Below, in pieces: positions 36,752 through 48,769 of a DNA stretch of 64,000 nucleotides; position 1 is the stretch's first letter, and every line of letters starts with the position of its first letter. A program made the translations under genes and the position numbers. Source of the DNA: Hortaea werneckii (taxonomy: Eukaryota; Ascomycota; Dothideomycetes; Mycosphaerellales; Teratosphaeriaceae); the NCBI GenBank assembly GCA_037044905.1, contig JBAOKB010000147.1, positions 186,001-250,000 of the forward strand. The letters run 5' to 3'. Under the pieces are notes generated by a model, which was given only the letters and a program-made list of their open reading frames with translations, made no database searches and was not told where the DNA came from.

Positions 36752-37330
36752 CTCGGAGTTTGTTGCCGAATTTAGTTGTTATCTGAAGCTCGTCGCCAGT
36801 GGTATATCAAGGTAATATCAGGCCTGTGTCCTTTTGAAGATGTTGAAATCTTGGGTTGTTCTGAATATGAGTTGAGGGAGGGAGTCTTTGTACTTCCTAC
36901 TTTCAGCCCCGGGGAAATTCACTGTGCTGCATTAAGCTTTTCAACCATCCAAGCACCATAGCAACCGATAGAAACATAAAGTGGTATGTTTCAAAGAGGC
37001 CAAGCCTTTCTTGCAAACGTGCGGAGGGCTGCTCCCTCATTTTCATTCCACGTGCTTCATAACTCGTTTTTGGCTATGTCAACCTCGTCAATAAAAGCGC
37101 TCAGAGGGTCACACTGGCTCTTAAATCTGTTTTCTCCATGTAAAATGTTATCACACCGTCGGTCAGGAAGAGGACTCCCTATGAAATTTGTTCTCCACCG
37201 AAGCTATAAGCATCGAAATGGATGACCTCCTCGAACCAAGAATGTCACTCGCTGTCGAAATAGCACTTGGTAAAAGAAGGGAAGGTGTGTACGGTGCAGA
37301 TGCTTCTTTTCTGATCCTGCACATGTTGTC
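36752..37330. other. Intergenic region
   Basis: Promoter of the metallophosphoesterase and 3' flank of RMD5. AT-richer than neighbouring genes; no gene supported. Confidence 0.5.
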
Positions 37331-38712
37331 CTAGATATATACCCTCCTTGCATCACCGACCCGACATTCCTGCGGACAGTAGGGGCACTTGACCCGCACC
37401 TTCCCTTTACTCGTTCCCTCCAGCGACTCCTTCGCAATCACATGTCCACACGGCAACATCATGGGCGGGTTGGCATCCGTCGCCTGTTCCTTGCTGACGG
37501 GACATACGAAGATGGAATGGAAAAGGTAGCCAGGTGGCAGAGGAGTCTCGACGGGGAGTTCGTTGACGCTAGTCCACTGTCCGCGCGTCTGCGTCATGAT
37601 CTTCTCTACTTTGGATAGGACGGGAGAGCGATGCCGCCGGCGGTGATGGCGGTGTAGAGCGGTGATTTCTCCGAAAGTCCGAGCAGGCCGCAGTACTCTC
37701 TTGTGAAAGAGGCGGCGGTCTCTTCCCATGCGTGATTGTTATGGAAGAGCGCTACGTAGGGACTTTGGGCAAGGTCCGGCGCGAATGCTAGTGAGCCTAG
37801 GAGGGAGGATGTTTCGTGGTTGTAGCGCGAGGTGAAAGTCGGGAAGACCTGGCGCGCGTATTCGAGGGCTTGGAGGGGTCCTGCATAGGGATTCGTGTCT
37901 GGTGCTGTGGAGGAGGTGTAGAGTTCCACGAACTTGAGTCGCGCCAGCTCAAACTCAAGATTGCTGCCGCGGTGTTCCAGTTCGTGACTGTGCATGCGCG
38001 CCCAGTCGATGGCAGGTGCGAGGTTTCGATGATTCCGTAGAGCGTCGAGGATGTGGTACATGTCAGCGAACCGCGCCTGCAGCTTGGACGGAAAGCGTGA
38101 AGAGGACAGCGGACGGTCTCCCGGCGCATAAAGATCTTCTTCGTCTTCGTCCTCCTCATATCCATCCCCATCGCCCATCACTTCATTCCGCTCACTCTGC
38201 ATAAAGTCGTTGAGCCATTCCTGTTTCCGCTCCGCTCGGAGCTTCCCGTCCTCTTCTTCCATGTCGACATCCCCATCGCCGCCCACCTTCCCTAACCTCT
38301 CGTTTCTCGTCTTCGCTTCCCTCGCAAAAGTATCCGCCACACCGAACATTCCTTCCCGCAGCAAATGCATGCCCACTGCCCGCTCGACCAAAGCCTTCTT
38401 CTCGCCCTCACCCAGTCCCTCGCCTACACCGCCCGCAGTCGGCAGACTGGAATTCTTGAATTTCTCCTTAAGGGCCTTTTGGTATTGGTTCAGGCCCTTA
38501 TTGACTTCCTTCAAATCTTCTTCGATCTTATCAAAGGATTGCTTGACAGGTTGTTTCAGCTTGGCCATGTGTAAGGCGGCCATGTCTGGGTTGGTGGTGA
38601 CAGCATCGCGGGTGCTGGATAGCTGGTCGATGAGCTTCTGGACGTCGGCGAGCGCTTTGCCGAGATTTGCCTTCTTCTCCAAGGTGGAATGGGAAGCGAG
38701 CAGTGAGTCCAT
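37331..38712 (-). CDS. RMD5: GID/CTLH E3 ubiquitin ligase subunit Rmd5 (Gid2)
   Basis: Catalytic RING-like subunit of the GID/CTLH ubiquitin ligase, which degrades gluconeogenic enzymes in yeast. ATG at 38712 starts MDSLLASHSTLEKKANLGKA with an N-terminal coiled region. A LisH-like segment (VGMHLLREGMFGVADTFARE), an acidic insert and a CTLH helix pair (MYHILDALRNHRNLAPAIDW, MHSHELEHRGSNLEF) follow. The diagnostic degenerate RING is at the C-terminus: HSIFVCPVSKEQ, then NPPMMLPCGHVIAKESLEG and VKCPYCPQECRVGDARRVYI. A missing base in the GGG at 37622-37624 splits IALP from VLSKVEKIMTQ. Corrected length is 460 residues, normal for fungi. The RMND5-type RING (CPVS...CGH...CPYCP) distinguishes it from its partner Fyv10/MAEA. 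Confidence 0.9.
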
Positions 38713-39301
38713 GGTTGTGATAGCCAGCGGTATGGCTGGATCGGATAGTTGGGCGCGGCCAGTTGCAGCTCGATATATTGTTTGGTCCTGATTGTGTTCC
38801 AACGTGCTGTGTCATCCGCGAACAAATTGAACACGGAATGAAATGGCCAGATGCTGTTTGTCGACGGTCGTGTCGGTACGAGCTTGGGGTATTGTATCTC
38901 AGGTACCGTAGTAGGTCGGGATGCACGAATGGAACTCAGCGTTGCTCATGCGCTCATCTGGAGCTCATGCGGCTTTCGGATGCGGAGTCGGGTGTGGCGC
39001 TGTGGCACAGTTTCAAGGAGCCCTCGGAACCTGATCCCCGACGTCGACATAGGGCATAGAACGCCTCACTATCCCCATCGTCCACATCTTCTTCCTCCTC
39101 AGCCTCATCTCTTGCTATACTTCTTCTGCTTGCAAACATTGAAGGCGTAAGGCCGGTCTTCTCCATACGGCTCTAAGCGTTACTAATTCTCTCGAAACAA
39201 CCACCTGGACCATCATGCTGGAAATGTCTGCCAAGATAATGCCATGATCGGCCTTGCATTCATGAGCGAAAGGCTCCTCTCTTCTTTCCACTCCATCCAT
39301 T
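38713..39301. promoter_or_regulatory. Divergent promoter region RMD5/STB6-like
   Basis: 590 bp between divergent starts; must contain both promoters. No further gene seen. Confidence 0.5.
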
Positions 39302-42094
39302 ATGGCAGGCAGGGCATCAACCGATGACCGTCGTCACCGCCCACCGCGGTTAGAGACCAACTTCCAGCGCCCGTCCACAGCGCCCCATTCTGGCACTGCC
39401 TCCGGCACCCGACACGCCACTCCACCAACCCATCTGGAGAGCACGCCGGAAAATGATGCCGCCGATCAAGCCAACGTCAAAGACCAGGCCAATGGTCATC
39501 AAACCTCCGCTCCAAGTAATGGCCACCAAGGGTTCGTACTCACAGACCCGATAGCTTTCCGCTACCTCTCCTCCGATCCGCTCATTACTGTCCTTGCGCC
39601 ACGGGCTGAGCTCAAAGGATACGAAGCCTATATTGTTGAGCAATGGGCTACATCGCGTACCCACCCGACCTCGGTGATCACAACCTACACTGGAGACCCT
39701 ACACATTCGGTCACTGTGGGTGTGCTGAGCGTACCTACAGACGAATCGACCTGGAGCCCGAGGTTGCGAGTGTATTTTAAAGCCTTAAACCAGTACCATG
39801 CTCGCCGCCGTGAGACGGAGCTGGGCATCCTCATGGTAACGAATCTCTCCGGCTTCCCCTCCAGTCTGACGGTCATCGGCGTGCCCGACGGCGATTGTAG
39901 GACGCACCGCTCTGACTTTGTTGTCAACGAGAATCTGAAGCGGCTTGGCTGTTCAGGTCGGGTGTCTCTCACTCTCAGCCCACCTTCGGCTGCTACAGTG
40001 GCGAAGTTCCATCAGCTGTACCGCACCAGCGACAAGAATGAGATTGACAAGAGTATTGTCGAGCTCGTGAAGCTTTGCCAGTCTGCACTAATGCTCTTCA
40101 ACAAGCTCGAGATCGATTACGCGGATGGGCTACTGTGCGATATCACGGAGCGCGCTATCAACGATTGGTGGCTAGAATTCGGCTCGGAATACTACGCGCT
40201 AGATGGCCCTCACGATGGAATTCTCGGCCCTACTACCGTGGCCGGTCTCCTAGGTCTACTGATGGGCGCGCGGAACAGACTACACGCTTACTCTGCGCCA
40301 GTAGGGAAAGACGCATTCGATGTCGAAGCGATGAAGCGCGGGATATCTCACTTTCAGAAACAGCAACGATTGCCTCGGACGCGAAGACTAGATCGGAAGA
40401 CCTTGGAGCGTCTGCACAAGGCTACGCAAAAGACCGCAGAGCACGAAGGGATATGGTCTATGCCTAAAGTTCTCAAGAACACCGCTGCTGAATTGAGCGG
40501 GAAAGGAGGAGAGATGGTGATGGATGCTGTCGGACGGCGAGATCGAGCAGGCATTGCCGAAATTGAAACTTGCGATGTTGAGCGGTTTGTCCAGCTCGTA
40601 TATGGGGAGCGGGCGAAGTGGCTGTGGCTTGGAAAGCCCATGAAGAAGGGGGCGAGGCGGGAACGAGCACACCAGCAGGAGGAGCGCGAGGGAGGTGACG
40701 CTACGGAAGGTGAAGGGCCGGGATTAAATCGGAATCTTGTTTTCAAGCCGGACGAACATGGGGGTTTGCGTGGAAAGCCGGCAAGAAAAATAATGAGGGG
40801 TTCGCGGGAGGGCCTCATGACAGTGTGAAAAACGGCGGAGGTGGCGATGGGGAGGCCGGGCATGGAAATGCAGAATGGCTCCGCACCGACTGACGACGAG
40901 GAACCGAAGCAAGGGATCTTCAAGCGAGCTACAGGGTTTAAGAACGAAGCGCGCAGTGGGTTGGGAAAGTTCAAAGGTGCAGTGGGCCTGAAAAGTAACC
41001 ATCAGGCAAAGAGCTCGGTTGAAGAGTCACCGACCACACCCGTCGAAGAGGGTGGCGCGAAGAGCAAGCGCCCTCTGTTCCGAAGGGTACAAAGCTCGCC
41101 GATGTCTAGTCCGACAAGTCCCCAGTCAGCCACCCAAGATCGCGGCCTTGATGCAGCTTTAGCTCAGCAAAGAGACCGGAAGCGGGTCACGACTGATCCG
41201 AACAGGTAAAACGAAATCTTGAGGGACAGGGCTACAACATACCTTTTCCGGGAACTGCAGAGGAAGCATCGAAGGAAAGTCTTCAAGCCCCACCGTCTTA
41301 TCGAAGCAAAGAAGGTGCAGACGACGCGGCCAGCGAGTCCGATCGAGCGACTACAGCAACGTTGGACCCTTCCATTGCCGGATCCATCTACAACGGCGTC
41401 GAGCTGAACGAAGTCCTACCCACTGGGCCAGAAACCGAAAAGGGCGTCAGCAAATCCCTCCAGCGCACCCTATCATTCAGCCACTACATCTCGGTCCAAC
41501 GGCAACCCAAATCCGACGACGCCTACCCACGCCACCTCAGCTTCAGCCTCGCCGAAGACAGCGTCCTCGGCTGGAAAGACCTCATCGAAGACTCCAACAA
41601 CAACGATGCCCAATTCAACGACGCCCGCGCCCAGCTCGCCTCGCAAGAACTCCTCGCCAAGCAAGCCAAGCACCTCCGCCTCGCCCTTCTCCATCTCCGC
41701 ACCGACACAGCCAGCTGGACGGACCGCCAACTCGACTCCCTGCAATCCACCCTCCTCCAGCAAGCCGACCGCGACCTGCACTACCTCGAACAAGACCTGC
41801 AGACCCCGCACCTCGAGCACGTGAATTACCTGCAGACGCAGTCCGAGGGCGTGCTCCGCGAGCAGCGCGAACGGCTCGAGGAAGGGATTAGGGAGATCGA
41901 GACCCTGGCTAGTAAGCTGGAGTATGAGATTGGGGGGCTCAGGAGTCGGGTGGAGGATGTTGGGGCTGGGATGGAGGATTTTAGGAATGGGGTTGAGAGG
42001 GTTGAGGAGCGGGTGAGGGAGTTGGAGCGGGAGGGGGAGGGTGGTGGTGGAGGGGTTGGAGGTGTGGTGTTATGTGAGGATCCCCTCTCCCCCG

Positions 42095-42125
<31 letters not shown>

Positions 42126-42321
42126 TGGGGGGGAGGGGAAGGGGCTATTTTCCCTTCTTGATTTTTTGGCCCCTTTTATTTTGGTCTTTTGTTTCTTGGT
42201 CTTTGTCAATATCTCTCTGTGGTTTTGGTTTGATATCGCTAGTAAAGATACCCAAATGTTGCAGCGAGCGGCATTGTGTTTTCTTTTAAAAATGGCAATT
42301 TGCTCTTATAATAGAATCTGA
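39302..42321 (+). CDS. STB6-like protein (Sin3-binding family), C-terminal coiled coil and hydrophobic tail
   Basis: ATG at 39302. The first ~500 residues carry the conserved STB6-type N-terminal region: QGFVLTDPIAFRYLSSDPLI, then YIVEQWATSRTHPTSVITTY, VGVLSVPTDESTWSPRL, then DWWLEFGSEYYAL and ILGPTTVAGLLGLLMGARNR. Yeast STB2/STB6 bind the Sin3 co-repressor; whether this protein does is inference. The frame stops at 40828, resumes through at least two shifts between about 40780 and 40870, and shifts again near 41210 (one missing base). The segment 41220-42060 then encodes SFSHYISVQ, GWKDLIED and a long coiled coil. A 28-nt poly-G codes polyglycine before a hydrophobic tail, whose frame is unreliable. 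The exact C-terminus is therefore uncertain. Confidence 0.7.
42098..42125 (+). repeat. Poly-G tract (28 nt) inside coding sequence
   Basis: 28 consecutive G, followed by T and another seven G, within a G-rich stretch beginning about 42030. It lies in the open frame of the STB6-like gene, where it encodes polyglycine. Strong potential for polymerase slippage and G-quadruplex formation; the true length is doubtful. Confidence 0.85.
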
Positions 42322-42489
42322 ACGAGAGAAGATATTTCCATTTGACAGGCGCTGTGCACATGTGAACGAGCCTAAGAAGCCACGGCCTTGAGGGTGTTGA
42401 GCATGTGTATACCCGATTAGCTAATTCCACCACCTCGAAAAAAATAAACCATCCATCACCAAACCCCCCATCCCCTTCTCTCTCTCCCT

Positions 42490-44981
42490 CTACTCCCCCT
42501 CCCCCGGCGCATCAACCTCCGCCGCTTCCCTTGCACTCTTCTCCAACCGCCTCATACTCGCCTCATCAAACACGGTCTCCTGATCGCCGGGGATATGCGG
42601 TCTACCAAAACCCACCACCGGCCCGACCATGCCAATCCAATCCTCACGTTTCTGCATCAGGGCCTTAACCCCCTCGGAGACACCTCTCCCACCAGCCGCA
42701 CCCCCGGCGACCGCGACGCCCTTCTGGCCCGCGAGGCGCGCGGCCGCCGCTTGGTGTTTCTTGCTGGAGGAGGGCTTGGTCAGGGAGCGGTTGCGTTTCA
42801 GGTAGGCGGCGTTGACCTGGTTGTCGAGGTCGTCGGCGATGTTGGAGTATTCCTGCATGGCCATGCGCTCCTCGGCCAGCTCGAGGACGCGCGACTTGCG
42901 GAGGTTGTTGAGGTGGCTGACGCGGCGGAGCTCGTGTTGCAGGGTGCGCAGGCGGGCGGCGACTTCGTCGTCCTCGCGGGTTTCGTAGTTGGCGGGGTTG
43001 GTGGGGTTGGTGGAGGTGCTGGTGGAGGAGTTGTTGTTGCTGGAGGAGGGGTTGGTTTCGGATGGGGAGAGGAAGCCGATGTATTTTAGCTCTTGGAGGG
43101 CGCGTTGTTCGAGGGATTCGTAGTCGGGTTGAAGTGGGGGTGGGTGGGTGGAGCCGGGGAGAGGACGCGGGAGGAGATCAGAAGGGAGGGCTGTGACGGG
43201 TTTGCTGCTGGCGGATTGCTGTTGAAGGTCATCAGCTCCAGCACCCGCCTGCTGACTTGATGTTGGATCCTCCACGCCGTCTGTCATTGTGACATCGCCT
43301 TCTTCGTCTTCTGCGCCTCCCCCTTCTCCCGACTGTCCGCCACCTTTTTTCCTCCCCGCACCCGGTTGCGGTCTCACCAGTGAAAGCAGCCGGTTCATTA
43401 CTGGACCCATCGAAACTTCATCTGTGTCTCCCACATCGTCGCCCATTTCTTCCATCCCGCCCCTCGGTTCATTTCTTCCCTTTTCCTGCCGAGCCGGTGG
43501 TTCAACTCCAGTGAGTCCATCTTCCGCCGCCCATACCTCTTTGTAACCTCTTGTACCTCTCGCGGGTATCACAAAAGCAAGATCTCGGTCACCAGAAGCA
43601 TTGGGTTGAGAAGTTGCAATGGAATCTTTGAGGAAGGCGACATCTTCTTCTGTGTAAGGCCGGATGAATGGTTCCGCATATGTTTGGAAAGTGCCGAAGT
43701 TGACCTGATTTGCTGGTTTGGCATTGGAGAAGTCGGCGTCCGGCGGATCTCCTGCGGTCAAATCTCTCAGATCACTTGCTGGCCAGTGTTTCACCTGTAG
43801 GATCTCGCGTTTCTGTGCCAAGGTCATGGAATCGTCAATGTCGCGGATATCGTAAACGGTAGGGTCGTCAAATTGGGTGGGATCTTTGCCAAAGGCACGC
43901 TCGTAAAGAGGGACGGTGGCCGAAGGGTCCTTGGAAGGATCGGATGAGGTGGCCGTAGAAGACGCGGGGGATGCAGCCGTGTCCATGGGGTCAATCTGGC
44001 CTGTACCTGGTTGGATAGGAGGGGTGGGTGGCGATTGTGCTCCTGTAGCAAGCTTTAGTTTCACGACCAAGGACGGCATGATGACTGTGGTTTGCAGTGG
44101 ATGTTTGTGGCAGCCTTTACTTGGCCTCAGTTAAAAAGGAAAGGAGAGGAGAGTGAATGCGCAAGTGACTGGCAGTCACATGCACTCCACCATCCGAGTA
44201 TCATTTGCCACCCACTTTGAGCTAACGACCATCTAAGACGCGCACACCATGCAAAGGAAAAGCAGTACTTACCATCATGCACTGCCACTCCGTCCTGCCT
44301 CGCTACACCATGGGCTCCCACACTCGGCACGCTCTCCCGCTTCTCTTTGCGCTCCTCACTCCCCTCTTCATCCACCTCCATCTCATCATGACTCCGCTTC
44401 CGACTTAACTTCACCTCCTTCTTCACCTTCTCCCGATCACCCCGCTCCTGATCCCTTTCTCTCTTGGCACCAGCATCATTCTTCTCTCGCTTGCGAACTT
44501 GCTCCTGCGCCTCGCGATCCGCATCCGCCTCACGCTCGCGCTGCTGCCGGTCCTTCCTCTTCTGCACCAGCTGTCGCATAGAACGGTCACAAGCTTCACC
44601 GCGTTTCGCCATGGGTTTCCCGACGCTGTCGCGAATGCGGTCGTGCAGCCCATGGAGCTCTTTGGCAGTGGGCGGTTCTGCGCCGCCGCGGGAAGAGGTG
44701 CCTTGAATCAGCTGCTCGATGTCATGGTGGCCTTCGCCTCGGGGAGGCAGTAAGGATGCGGTCACGGTATGGAGGTAGGCAGTTTCCCGGGGATGTTTGG
44801 TTGGGAAGGAGCATTGGCAGATGCGGCAGGTGCGGACGGCGTGGACTGGAGCGGGGTTGGGGGGAGCGGTGGTGGATTCGGTGAGGGCGGAGACGGGGGT
44901 GCTATGGCGGGAGGAGGAGCGGCGGTCACGATTGGTGCTGCGCGAGCCAGAGGGTTTGTTTTTGGAGGCGGCCGAAGGCAT
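42490..44981 (-). CDS. NGG1: SAGA/ADA histone acetyltransferase subunit Ngg1 (Ada3)
   Basis: Ada3/Ngg1 links Gcn5-Ada2 within SAGA and ADA complexes. Two exons, 44981-44273 and 44084-42490, are joined through a 188-nt intron (VAVHD to VIMPSLVVKLK); total 2304 nt, 767 residues, no frame break. Exon 1 has a Ser-rich N-terminus, a CRICQC motif, PTAKELHGLHDRIRDSVGK, GEACDRSMRQLVQKRKDR and a charged coiled coil. The family hallmark VGAHGVARQDGVAVH follows. Exon 2 contains FGKDPTQFDDPTVYDI, LTAGDPPDADFSNAKPANQ, FGTFQTYAEPFIRPYTEED, PARGTRGYKEVWAAEDG and the C-terminal helical domain. The ATG at 44079 alone would drop a third of the protein and is not the true start. Confidence 0.9.
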
Positions 44982-46349
44982 TATCAGGTCGCCGGCAATG
45001 GAAGAGAGGTGAGCATGTGTACTGGCCTGGGCGTTTCCCGGATCGGTCGAGTCGCGTTCTGTATGGGATGAGGCACAAGGTGAAGCTCGTCCACTTCACG
45101 AGAGCACAATGCAGAGGTCTAGGTACCTAGGAGGGAAGTCCCGTCACATGCAGGCCAACCGTCGACGATGAGCGGTGATGAGCATGGGCGGCGGCTGCAT
45201 CCGCCCCCACACCCAGCTGGGTCACGCAAAGCAAGTCAAGCGAGTCAAGCAACGAATCGAGCGGCTGACAGTAATACGGTGTCTGCACAGTAGGTCCGCG
45301 TTTGTACACGGTAGACGGCCACTCCTGTTCTTAGCTCCACGTGCATCGACCCTGTACGTTCTGCGCTGTGATATCGTATCTTGTAATCGCGACTCACGTG
45401 CTCAACCCGGAATCATCTCCATCCATCTACATAGTACTGTACAATACTACAATACTCACTGCGGGCACTCGCGGGACTTTCGGGGTGTACCCCATGCGGA
45501 GTTGTGGCTGCCGAAATCCTTGTCACCGATCCACCATCCTGCTTCTCCGGCATAGGCTCGCTGGGCTGATGGATTAGGCGAAACGCCATCCGAACAGATC
45601 GGTGGCACCAATCCACCGAGAGGTAATCCAGTACCTTGCTATAGGGAAATGTTAACCATGGTGTATATACGTCTCACCTACAGAATCGGCATACCATGGG
45701 GATTCCCCTCCTTGACGTCATGTTGCGATAGAGTTGTCTCATTGTCAAAAAGTTTCATCTCTTGTGCAGGACCATCAATGACCATGTTCTGATCCCATTT
45801 GGAATGAACCGGGCTTTGGCCTTATCTCCATCGCCAAGCGTTCCGATCCAGGAGATTTTGTCATGCCGAGGAAGGCAGGCGTGGCGTTTACACACCCGGA
45901 CACTGGACGCGGCGTGGCGACGGGTCGGCCTCGACATCCGCTTGGCCCTTGCGCGCGCGGAGCCAACTGCCAGCATCATGGAGCCGCGCCAGCCATCACC
46001 CACTACTGCACTCCGCTATCCTACCCTACCCTACCCTGCCTGACCACCTCCTCCGCCGACCCTCCACGCCCCGCCGACATCCCCCATTGACTACCGGCGG
46101 CTCGACATCGCCGGCACGCTCGTCATCCATCCACCATCCAATCATCCAGTGGAACAATGCGCCTGCAATAGCCAGCCAGCCAGTATCGCTTATCCGGACC
46201 GCACTGAATCGCTCTCTTCCACAGAGGCCAGCGCTCCACCGTGAGCAGTCTTGACCATGAGTATGTATCGCCCGCCATTCCCGCCGCCGCCACTTCCGCC
46301 TTCTCGCTCTGCCTCAGGCGCCTAGCTGGTCACGCTCCAATGAACGTCC
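44982..46349. promoter_or_regulatory. Divergent promoter region NGG1/PA-TM-RING
   Basis: 1.37 kb. Includes a CTAGGTACCTAG palindrome at 45119-45130. A short upstream exon encoding the missing signal peptide of the gene at 46350 may lie in 46250-46349, but I cannot fix its boundaries. Confidence 0.45.
45119..45130. repeat. CTAGGTACCTAG palindrome
   Basis: Perfect 12-bp palindrome built from the same TAGGTA/TACCTA half-sites as the TACCTAGGTA elements elsewhere in the window, in the reverse half-site order. Confidence 0.65.
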
Positions 46350-48274
46350 ATGGGTGCATGCAGCATACTCACATCTCCAGGCGCCACCTCGCTCCAGATC
46401 CTCACGCTCGAACTCCCCAACCCAGAGACCAACCCAACCGGTGATTATCATCAAGTCAATCACACCTACGCTTACGAGTCCAACTATCCCGACAATATCC
46501 GCACCCTGTCCACCAATGGCGTCGCCTCGGGCTCCGATGTAACCGGACTGCTTTACGTTCCTACGGTGGAAGATGAAGACTGCAGGAATGCCAGCGAGGA
46601 GTATGTCTACAACACCACCCGATTCGAAGATATCCCACGCCCAAACTCGGGCGGCAATTACGATCTCGTCGCCTTGGCACCATGGCTGAGTCCCAATTGC
46701 GTCCAGAGTTATTTGAGGCAGGCACGGCAAGATCCGGGAGTGCAAGGTTTTCTTTTCTTCTTGCCGGACTCGGGTTCCGGCGAGCCGCCAGACATGAATA
46801 GTAATGAGTGGTGGCTGGGAGAGGGAGGAACATGGAAACGGCAAAATGATTACCCTGTCTACGCGCTCCCCGGCTCAATTGCCACATCGCTCCTTGGGGT
46901 GTCGAGGATGTACAGTGGGAACATGAGCAGTGTACCGTTCGGAGAGGAATTGACTGACACCTACGATCCGGATGGATACATTCGCCTGTTTGTCGATATC
47001 GATACCGCCGGCAGCGGAACGCAACTCCCCAGTCTCTGGATCTTCTTGTTGATTGTATTGGGAGTCTTGATCTCCGTAGTCGCGGTCACGAGTCTAACAA
47101 TGCACTTCTTGCAGAGGAGAAGAAGAATAGCATTGCGAAGGAGGGTGGCCAATGGAGAAGTCGATCTGGAAGCTCTGGGCATCAAGCGGTTGACGGTCCC
47201 GCAAGACATCCTGGACAAAATGCCCCTTTATAAATATGGTAGCACCGGTGAACTACTCCCGCCGAGCGCTGCCGCTGCTGTCGCTGCGAACGCGAAAGAA
47301 GGTGTGGAAACCGACAAGCTCGAATCGGCCTCCTCCAGCCGTCCCTCCTCTCCCGCTCCAGATGCCTCACCCACACCTGCGCGACGCGGACATCGAAAAA
47401 GCCGTCAAACCCAACAACAATCCTTCCGCCCTACCCAGATGTCCCAACCCACCTGTGCCATCTGTCTCGACGATTACGTGCCCGTCTCAGCAGAAAGCGA
47501 GGGCACCACCGTCCGCGAACTCCCCTGCCACCACATCTTCCACCCGGAATGCGTCGACGCCTTCCTCAAGGAAAACTCCTCCCTCTGCCCCATCTGCAAA
47601 CGCACCGTGCTCCCGCAAGGCTACTGCCCCCGCAACGTCACCAACGCCATGGTGCGCCGCGAACGCATCATGAACCACCGCCGCGCCCGCCAACAACAAC
47701 GCGCCGCCGCCGACCAAGCCGAAGCCCAGCGCGACGACACCACCGAACCCCCTCCCCCCCCACCGGCCTCGCCGGCCTCGGCCACCGCATCCGCAACATC
47801 TCCGGCTCGCTCGGCCTGCGCCCCACCTCGCGCCCCGTCGACCGTCGCGTCGTCAGCGCCCCGCCCGCCACGGGCCCCAACAGCAGCCAACCAATGACGG
47901 ACCTCCCACCCCCTTCCACCTCCCCCGCCCAGCCGGCGCCAGCCCTGACCCGCTCCAACTCCGCCTCAACAGGCGACGCGCCTTCCCGCGCCCACAGCCG
48001 CACAACCGTGCAACCGGACTCCACGCCTGGCCGGCGCGAGTGGGCCCGGCAGCGCGCGGTCAATATGTTAGGTCGACGGGCGGCGCCGCCTGAGGGAAGC
48101 GAGGAAGGGGAGGAGGATAGGACGCCGAGGTGGAAGAAAGTTTTGCGGGGGGTGTTTCCCTGGGTTTGGGAGGTAAACATCAACTTGGAGCGGACTTTTT
48201 GCTTTGCTTTTTCTTCTTCTTTTCGGGTTTTATGGGGCACAATTTCGAGTGTGTGTTTTATTTGTTTTGTTTGA
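46350..48274 (+). CDS. PA-TM-RING E3 ubiquitin ligase-like membrane protein
   Basis: Membrane-anchored RING-H2 protein. A lumenal N-terminal region with several N-glycosylation sequons (NHTY, NTTR, NMSS) resembles a protease-associated domain. It is followed by one transmembrane helix, LPSLWIFLLIVLGVLISVVA, and a basic stop-transfer stretch. The C3H2C3 RING reads CAICLDDY...LPCHHIFHPECVDAF...CPICKRTVLP. The tail is Pro/Ser-rich, with HRIRNISGSLGLRP and NMLGRRAAPP. A poly-C run at 47754-47761 shifts the frame; the true protein continues to about 48274. The ATG at 46350 lacks an obvious signal peptide, so an upstream exon is likely. Expected location is the endomembrane system, as for Tul1/RNF13 relatives. 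Confidence 0.8.
47754..47761 (+). repeat. Poly-C run at a frame break
   Basis: Eight C inside the proline-rich coding tail of the RING protein. The frame used upstream ends at a stop near 47897, while the next frame continues with plausible sequence, placing a length discrepancy here. Confidence 0.7.
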
Positions 48275-48769
48275 GCGAGGCGTTTAGGGCGTTTTTTTTT
48301 TTACCACGTGGGTTGTGTTTCTTCATTCTTGTTTCTAGTCAGGGGTTTTTAGTGTGTGTGTGTGACATTGGAGAGGGAAAGAGGGGGAAGGGGGAAAGAT
48401 GTGGGAGTATCATTCAATTTATGCGGGCCATCATTGATCTTTTTATTTGCCCTCATGTTAGAGAAAAACGATGTATACGAATCTCCACAACTTTTCCCAT
48501 TATCGATTTATTGGTGATAAGGTGTGGTGTTCTGTCTTTGCCCCTCTTGTAATGTTTATGGTGAAGTTCGAGTGAAGTCGGAGTCCCCTTTTTCCCTTCA
48601 TGGACTTCATGGACTTCCTCTCTTTCTCCCTCTCTCTCGCTTATCCTCCGAATGACTCTTTTGCATGACCCAAGCACCCCGTCAAACCAACACCCGGAAA
48701 CCCCCTCCCTCCCTTCCTGTCCCCGCACCACCACCCCTGGACCGACCATCCTGTCCCTTCGCACACCCA
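48275..48769. other. Convergent 3' flanks
   Basis: Between the RING and RBR genes. T-rich on the left and CT-microsatellite-like around 48610-48650. Nothing coding supported. Confidence 0.5.

Noticed and set aside
44079..44981. Treating the frame at 44127-44981 as a separate gene upstream of NGG1
   Set aside because: It ends at a clean GT donor and joins in phase to the next exon, and its GAHGVARQDG motif is part of Ada3.
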